From: Bog-105 sp965277855
GTDB taxonomy: Bacteria; Acidobacteriota; Terriglobia; Bryobacterales; Bryobacteraceae
NCBI GenBank assembly: GCA_965277855.1
Contig: OZ255847.1
Coordinates: 186,001-250,000, forward strand
Reading direction: 5' to 3'
DNA length: 64,000 nucleotides
Shown here: positions 60,816 through 64,000 of the stretch, in pieces
Numbering within the stretch: position 1 is the stretch's first letter
How the letters are laid out: the number at the start of each line of letters is the position of its first letter
Position numbers and translations under genes: made by a program
Notes under the pieces: generated by a model
Told to the model about the DNA's origin: nothing
Databases searched by the model: none
The model's input: only the letters and a program-made list of their open reading frames with translations

Positions 60816-61174
60816 TGCGGAGCCCTCTTCGATTTGCGTTCGGATGTGTTGATAGGTCGCGGCTTTCCATTCAGTGCCTGCAGCATCCGCTGTTCCTCGA
60901 TGCGCTGCAAGCACCCCTTCAAAAAATCAAGCTCCAGCGCCTGCTGTCCCACCTTGCGCTCGAGTTGAGCCACTTTCGTCTCATCCCAGCGCCGCTTTCC
61001 TTCGCCGGGAAACGCATTGCCCGGACCATGGCGGAACTCCTTTCGCCATCGGTGCAGCAAATTCGGATTGATTTCGAAGGCTCGCGCCACTTCGGCAGCC
61101 GTCGAACCCATATCCAGCTGCTGAATCGCAGCCATTTTCATCTCCCTACTGAACTTCCGTCGAGATAAGCCCAT
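60812..61174 (-). CDS. IS3-family transposase OrfA (HTH)
   Basis: 120-residue OrfA with a helix-turn-helix (KFSREMKMAAIQQLDMGSTAAEVARAFEINPNLLHRWRKEF) that binds the IS ends and a leucine-zipper-like helix (VAQLERKVGQQALELDFLKGCL). Conserved with OrfB in all IS3 elements. Intact and in phase for coupled translation. Confidence 0.93.
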   Translation of the reverse strand: MGLSRRKFSREMKMAAIQQLDMGSTAAEVARAFEINPNLLHRWRKEFRHGPGNAFPGEGKRRWDETKVAQLERKVGQQALELDFLKGCLQRIEEQRMLQALNGKPRPINTSERKSKRAPQ

Positions 61175-61204
61175 GAGTCAAATTCTCCATTCAATGATTT
61201 TTGA

Positions 61205-61241
61205 CTCTTAACCGTTTGTCTCAAACTTGGGGGCAAGTCCA
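61205..61241 (-). repeat. IS right terminal inverted repeat
   Basis: 37-base right end, reading TGGACTTGCCCCC inward on the minus strand. It lies just upstream of orfA and probably includes its promoter region. Confidence 0.85.
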
Positions 61242-61459
61242 TTCCTGAGCGAAATGTGGAATACTGGCGAGCTAACGTACTATGTCCAAGGTACCGTCGA
61301 CCTGCTTAAGTCCAGGGTGTCCGCCAGTGCCTCAAACGTACGATAGAATCCCAGAAACGAACATTGAAGCATTCAAGCTGTTCTAAGCTAGATCAATTGC
61401 TTGAATAAGATACGAGGTATTTCGGGTGTGGTCTTAGAAGTGCATCTCAGAGGGTTTGT

Positions 61460-62725
61460 ATGAGCATGGATGTTCCCCGCGGTAAAGAGGTAGCGCGCAA
61501 GCGCCTGATCCGGCGTATTGGGCTGATCGTAGTTGCGGTTCTGGCCATCGGCGGCGCCACCATTGCGCTGGGGCGTCTGAAGCCGGCGGCACCGTCGGTC
61601 GACATGAGCGGATTGTGGCCGGGGACCGTTCGGCGGGGACCCATGGAGCGGCAGGTGCGAGGTTTAGGCGCGTTGAAACCGGAAGAGATTCATTGGATTG
61701 CCGCCGCCCAGGAGAGCCGTGTCATGCAAATTGTGCGCCGGGCGGGCATCGATCGCGTAAAGGCGAACGACGTGATTTTGGTCTTGAATGATCCGGATCT
61801 TGAATTAGAAGCGGAGAAGGCGGAATGGCAACTGAAGCAGGAAGAAGCCAATCTGGCGAATTTGAAGGTCACGCTGGAAAGCGATAAGCTCGACCAGCGC
61901 GCCAATCTGGCATCGCTCGAATCGCAGTATACGCAGGCGAAGTTGACGGGCGACCGAGACCTGGAATTGACGCGCTTGAATCTGTTAAGCGATTTGTCGT
62001 CGAAGCTGTCGGTCGACCAGGCGAACCAGTTTCAGAATCGCGTGGCGTTGCAAAAAGAACGTTTGAAGATCGCCGACGAGTCGATCAAAGCCAAGATCGA
62101 CGCCCAGGACGTGGTGGTGGAAAGCGCCAAGGCTGCTTACGACTTGAAGCGGAAGCAGGTAGATCAACTCACCATTCGGTCGGGGATAGACGGGGTATTG
62201 CAAGAGGTAGACGTGGAAGTCGGACAGCGCGTAGCCGCCGGCACGATTCTGGCAAAGGTGGCGGACCCGACAAAGCTGAAGGCCGTCTTGCAGATCGCGG
62301 AGACGCAGATGAAGGATGTGCGTGTTGGCCTGGACGCGACGGTAGACACACGCAACGGCATCATTCCGGGACGGGTCATTCGTATCGATCCGGCGGCGCT
62401 TAACGGGACAGTGGGCGTGGATGTGGCCTTGTTAGGCCCGTTACCGCAAGGGGCGCGCGCTGAGCTGAGCGTGGATGGCACGGTCGAAATCGAAAGGCTA
62501 CCCAACGTAGTGTACGTGGATCGCCCGGTATCCGGAGAACCGGACACGACTATTGGTCTGTTTAAGATCGATCCGGACGGCAAAGGCGCATCGAGGGTGA
62601 ACGTGAAGCTGGGTCGTGCGTCTGTCAACACGATCGAGGTAAAAGAAGGGCTCAAAGTGGGCGATAGAGTGATTCTGTCTGACATGTCACAGCAGGATCA
62701 ATATCAGCGAATTCGGCTGAACTGA
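61460..62725 (+). CDS. HlyD/MacA-like periplasmic adaptor
   Basis: 421-residue membrane-fusion (adaptor) protein. One N-terminal membrane helix (residues 15-35: IGLIVVAVLAIGGATIALG), then a beta-barrel/lipoyl half (VRGLGALKPEEIHWIAAAQESRVMQIV), a long coiled-coil hairpin (LEAEKAEWQLKQEEANLANLKVTLES...) and a returning barrel with GVLQEVDVEVGQRVAAGTILAKVAD. Links an inner-membrane ABC permease to the outer membrane, as in MacAB. First gene of an operon with two ABC ATPases. Confidence 0.92.
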   Translation: MSMDVPRGKEVARKRLIRRIGLIVVAVLAIGGATIALGRLKPAAPSVDMSGLWPGTVRRGPMERQVRGLGALKPEEIHWIAAAQESRVMQIVRRAGIDRVKANDVILVLNDPDLELEAEKAEWQLKQEEANLANLKVTLESDKLDQRANLASLESQYTQAKLTGDRDLELTRLNLLSDLSSKLSVDQANQFQNRVALQKERLKIADESIKAKIDAQDVVVESAKAAYDLKRKQVDQLTIRSGIDGVLQEVDVEVGQRVAAGTILAKVADPTKLKAVLQIAETQMKDVRVGLDATVDTRNGIIPGRVIRIDPAALNGTVGVDVALLGPLPQGARAELSVDGTVEIERLPNVVYVDRPVSGEPDTTIGLFKIDPDGKGASRVNVKLGRASVNTIEVKEGLKVGDRVILSDMSQQDQYQRIRLN

Positions 62726-62774
62726 GCAGTGCGAGCAGACGTATAGGTATTAGTTCAAGAGGGAGCAAAGCACA

Positions 62775-63476
62775 ATGACAGCATCCGATCCATTGATTCA
62801 CTTGGAGGGCGTGACGAAGGTGTTCGTGACGGACGAAGTGGAGACCCACGCGCTGGCCGGCATCCATATCGACATCAAGCGGGGAGAGTACGTTTCGATT
62901 TCCGGGCCATCGGGCTGCGGAAAATCGACTCTACTGGCAATTCTAGGATTGCTCGACTCGCCGAGTTCGGGCACCTACATCCTGAACAGCAAACCGGTAC
63001 AAAGCCTGAAGCTGTCGGAGCGGGCGCGGATTCGGAACCGGGAGATCGGATTCATCTTTCAGGCGTTCAATCTGATCGGCGACTTGAACGTGTATGAAAA
63101 CGTAGAGCTGCCGTTGACTTATCGAGGGATGCCTTCGAGTGAGCGGAAGAAGAAGGTGCATGAGGCGCTCGAGCGAGTGGGGATGTCGCACCGCATCAAG
63201 CACTATCCCTCGCAGCTTTCGGGCGGTCAGCAGCAGAGAGTGGCGGTGGCGCGGGCGCTGGCAGGCGATCCGTCGATCCTGCTGGCGGATGAGCCGACAG
63301 GAAATTTAGACTCACAAAATGGTGAACAGGTGATGGATCTTTTGCGCGAACTGCATCGCGGCGGCGCGACGATTTGCATGGTCACCCACGATCCGCGCTA
63401 TGCGCGTTATGCCGACCGTTCCATTCATCTGTTCGACGGAAGGGTAGTAGAAGAAAACATGGAGGTTCCCGTCTGA
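62775..63476 (+). CDS. ABC transporter ATP-binding protein (MacB/LolD-like)
   Basis: 233-residue ATPase with Walker A SGPSGCGKST, Q-loop IFQAFNLIGDLNVYENVELPL, signature LSGGQQQRVAVARAL, Walker B ILLADEPTGNLDS and switch His (VTHDPRYARYADR). The NLIGDLNVYENVELPL segment is typical of the MacB/LolD/FtsE group. The stop overlaps the following small gene (TGATG). Confidence 0.94.
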   Translation: MTASDPLIHLEGVTKVFVTDEVETHALAGIHIDIKRGEYVSISGPSGCGKSTLLAILGLLDSPSSGTYILNSKPVQSLKLSERARIRNREIGFIFQAFNLIGDLNVYENVELPLTYRGMPSSERKKKVHEALERVGMSHRIKHYPSQLSGGQQQRVAVARALAGDPSILLADEPTGNLDSQNGEQVMDLLRELHRGGATICMVTHDPRYARYADRSIHLFDGRVVEENMEVPV

Positions 63477-63661
63477 TGCGAAGAAACGTTGATTTGGTGG
63501 CCATTGCGTTAGTGTTGCTGATAATCGCAATTGCCTCTGAAGTGCGGAGAGCAAGCTCTATAGTTGACACACGCGCGTTACTGGTGGAATTGACCACCCA
63601 ACACGCCGCGCCATTCTCCTCTGATTTTGACTTGCCCACGCTTTGCGTAACCAGAGACTAG
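63476..63661 (+). CDS. small membrane-anchored protein in the ABC operon
   Basis: 61-residue protein. It begins RRNVDLVAIALVLLIIAIASEVRR, a single membrane helix followed by a short charged and Thr-rich tail. The start overlaps the upstream ATPase stop (TGATG), so it is translated with the operon, and a second ATPase follows 55 bases on. No family is recognised; similar small frames between ABC genes occur in related genomes but I cannot verify that here. Confidence 0.65.
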   Translation: MRRNVDLVAIALVLLIIAIASEVRRASSIVDTRALLVELTTQHAAPFSSDFDLPTLCVTRD

Positions 63662-63716
63662 GGAATGACCGGATCGTTTCGTAGGCTAGAAGTAGGCTGC
63701 GAAGATCTGACCCGTG

Positions 63717-64000
63717 ATGATAACCCTACGTAATGTCGAAAAGTTTTTTGAACATGGTCCCAGCAAGACGTATGTGCTGCGGCGCATCACAGTTGATATA
63801 AAGGAAGGCGAGTTTATATCGATCATGGGGCCTTCCGGAGCGGGGAAGTCGACCCTGCTTCACTTGCTCGGTATGCACGACACAGCCTGGACGGGCGAAT
63901 ACCAGTTTTTCGATCACGCGATTCACCGGCTTAGCAAGAAAGACCGGTCGGAGATCTATAAGAAGTACATCGGATTCGTATTCCAAAGCTATCATCTGCT
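63717..64000 (+). CDS. second ABC transporter ATP-binding protein (cut by window end)
   Basis: The first 94 residues of an ATPase that runs off the window. ITLRNVEKFFEHGPSKTYVLRRITVDI precedes Walker A MGPSGAGKST, then LLHLLGMHDTAWTGEY and the Q-loop GFVFQSYHLL. Clear ABC signature; related to but different from the ATPase at 62775. The ATG at 63717 (or GTG at 63714) fits. A second ATPase with no permease between them is unusual for a MacAB unit. Confidence 0.9.
   Translation, partial: MITLRNVEKFFEHGPSKTYVLRRITVDIKEGEFISIMGPSGAGKSTLLHLLGMHDTAWTGEYQFFDHAIHRLSKKDRSEIYKKYIGFVFQSYHL

Larger units (their letters stand above)
59649..61241 (-). mobile_element. complete IS3-family insertion sequence
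   Basis: A 1593-base element with orfA and orfB (DDE transposase) on the minus strand, bounded by 37-base imperfect inverted repeats (30 matches) that begin TGAACCTGCCCCC and TGGACTTGCCCCC, and flanked by a TTCC direct repeat (59645-59648 and 61242-61245), as expected for a short target duplication. Both frames are intact, so it could be active or recent. Between the orfB stop and the left repeat lie about 300 bases without a recognisable gene. Confidence 0.9.

Overview
This window reads as a piece of chromosome from an Acidobacteriota species, most like the Bryobacter/Solibacter side of the phylum. That is an inference from gene content, not a database match. The signs are: a secreted von Willebrand A protein of the acidobacterial type; a large Oar-like TonB-dependent receptor with an N-terminal carboxypeptidase-regulatory domain; several PEP-CTERM surface proteins; an ECF42-type sigma factor with a DGPF/YciI operon; Gram-negative envelope genes (kdsA, kdsB, FadL-like porin, wecG-like transferase); and moderately high GC with GTG/TTG starts.

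Layout. 1-2.5 kb: acylphosphatase, hfq-hflX, DoxX. 2.4-7.9 kb: SnoaL-like protein, two secreted DinB-like proteins, a CNNM/CorC-type membrane protein and a penicillin acylase. 7.9-9.9 kb: two related Rpn-type PD-(D/E)XK genes (one frameshifted) flanking a short remnant resembling an ABC-permease N terminus. 9.9-13.9 kb: an ECF42 sigma gene facing a five-gene operon (YciI/DGPF, DoxX, VOC, Asp-box beta-propeller, ThiS/MoaD-like) with an ECF42-like promoter between them. 14-17.7 kb: two Uma2 genes, tRNA-Leu(TAG), yceD-rpmF-plsX and a Spy-like protein. 17.8-24 kb: NfeD-slipin, a Gfo/Idh/MocA oxidoreductase, marR-yceI, the VWA protein and topoisomerase IB. 24-27.5 kb: HIT, HU and rpsA, divergent from tatA, with clear promoters and an rpsA leader hairpin.

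27.8-38.5 kb: small sigma factor, PEP-CTERM GDSL esterase, Oar-like receptor coupled to an amidohydrolase, another PEP-CTERM protein, a tandem HD-GYP protein, a FadL-like porin and a TadG-like fragment. 38.5-46.2 kb: kdsB-pyrG-kdsA, pilin-like protein, M1 peptidase, then a sigma/anti-sigma/Spy operon. 46.2-56.6 kb: ABC-F, accD, a PEP-CTERM-like protein with a degraded sorting motif, MBL hydrolase, WecG-like transferase, TlpA-like redoxin, a frameshifted DUF3052 gene, M28 peptidase and a higBA locus with a frameshifted toxin. 56.7-64 kb: YyaL/SPATA20-like protein, PEP-CTERM beta-propeller, a complete IS3-family element and the start of a MacAB-like ABC operon cut by the window edge.

Most of the window is ordinary chromosome. 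The most interesting part is the ECF42 unit at 9.9-13.9 kb, where the sigma factor, its likely target promoter and an operon ending in an unusual beta-propeller/ubiquitin-fold pair can be read together. Several recently broken genes (Rpn copy 2, higB, DUF3052, the VOC C terminus, the TadG fragment) mark decaying accessory DNA, or in the single-base cases possible sequencing errors.
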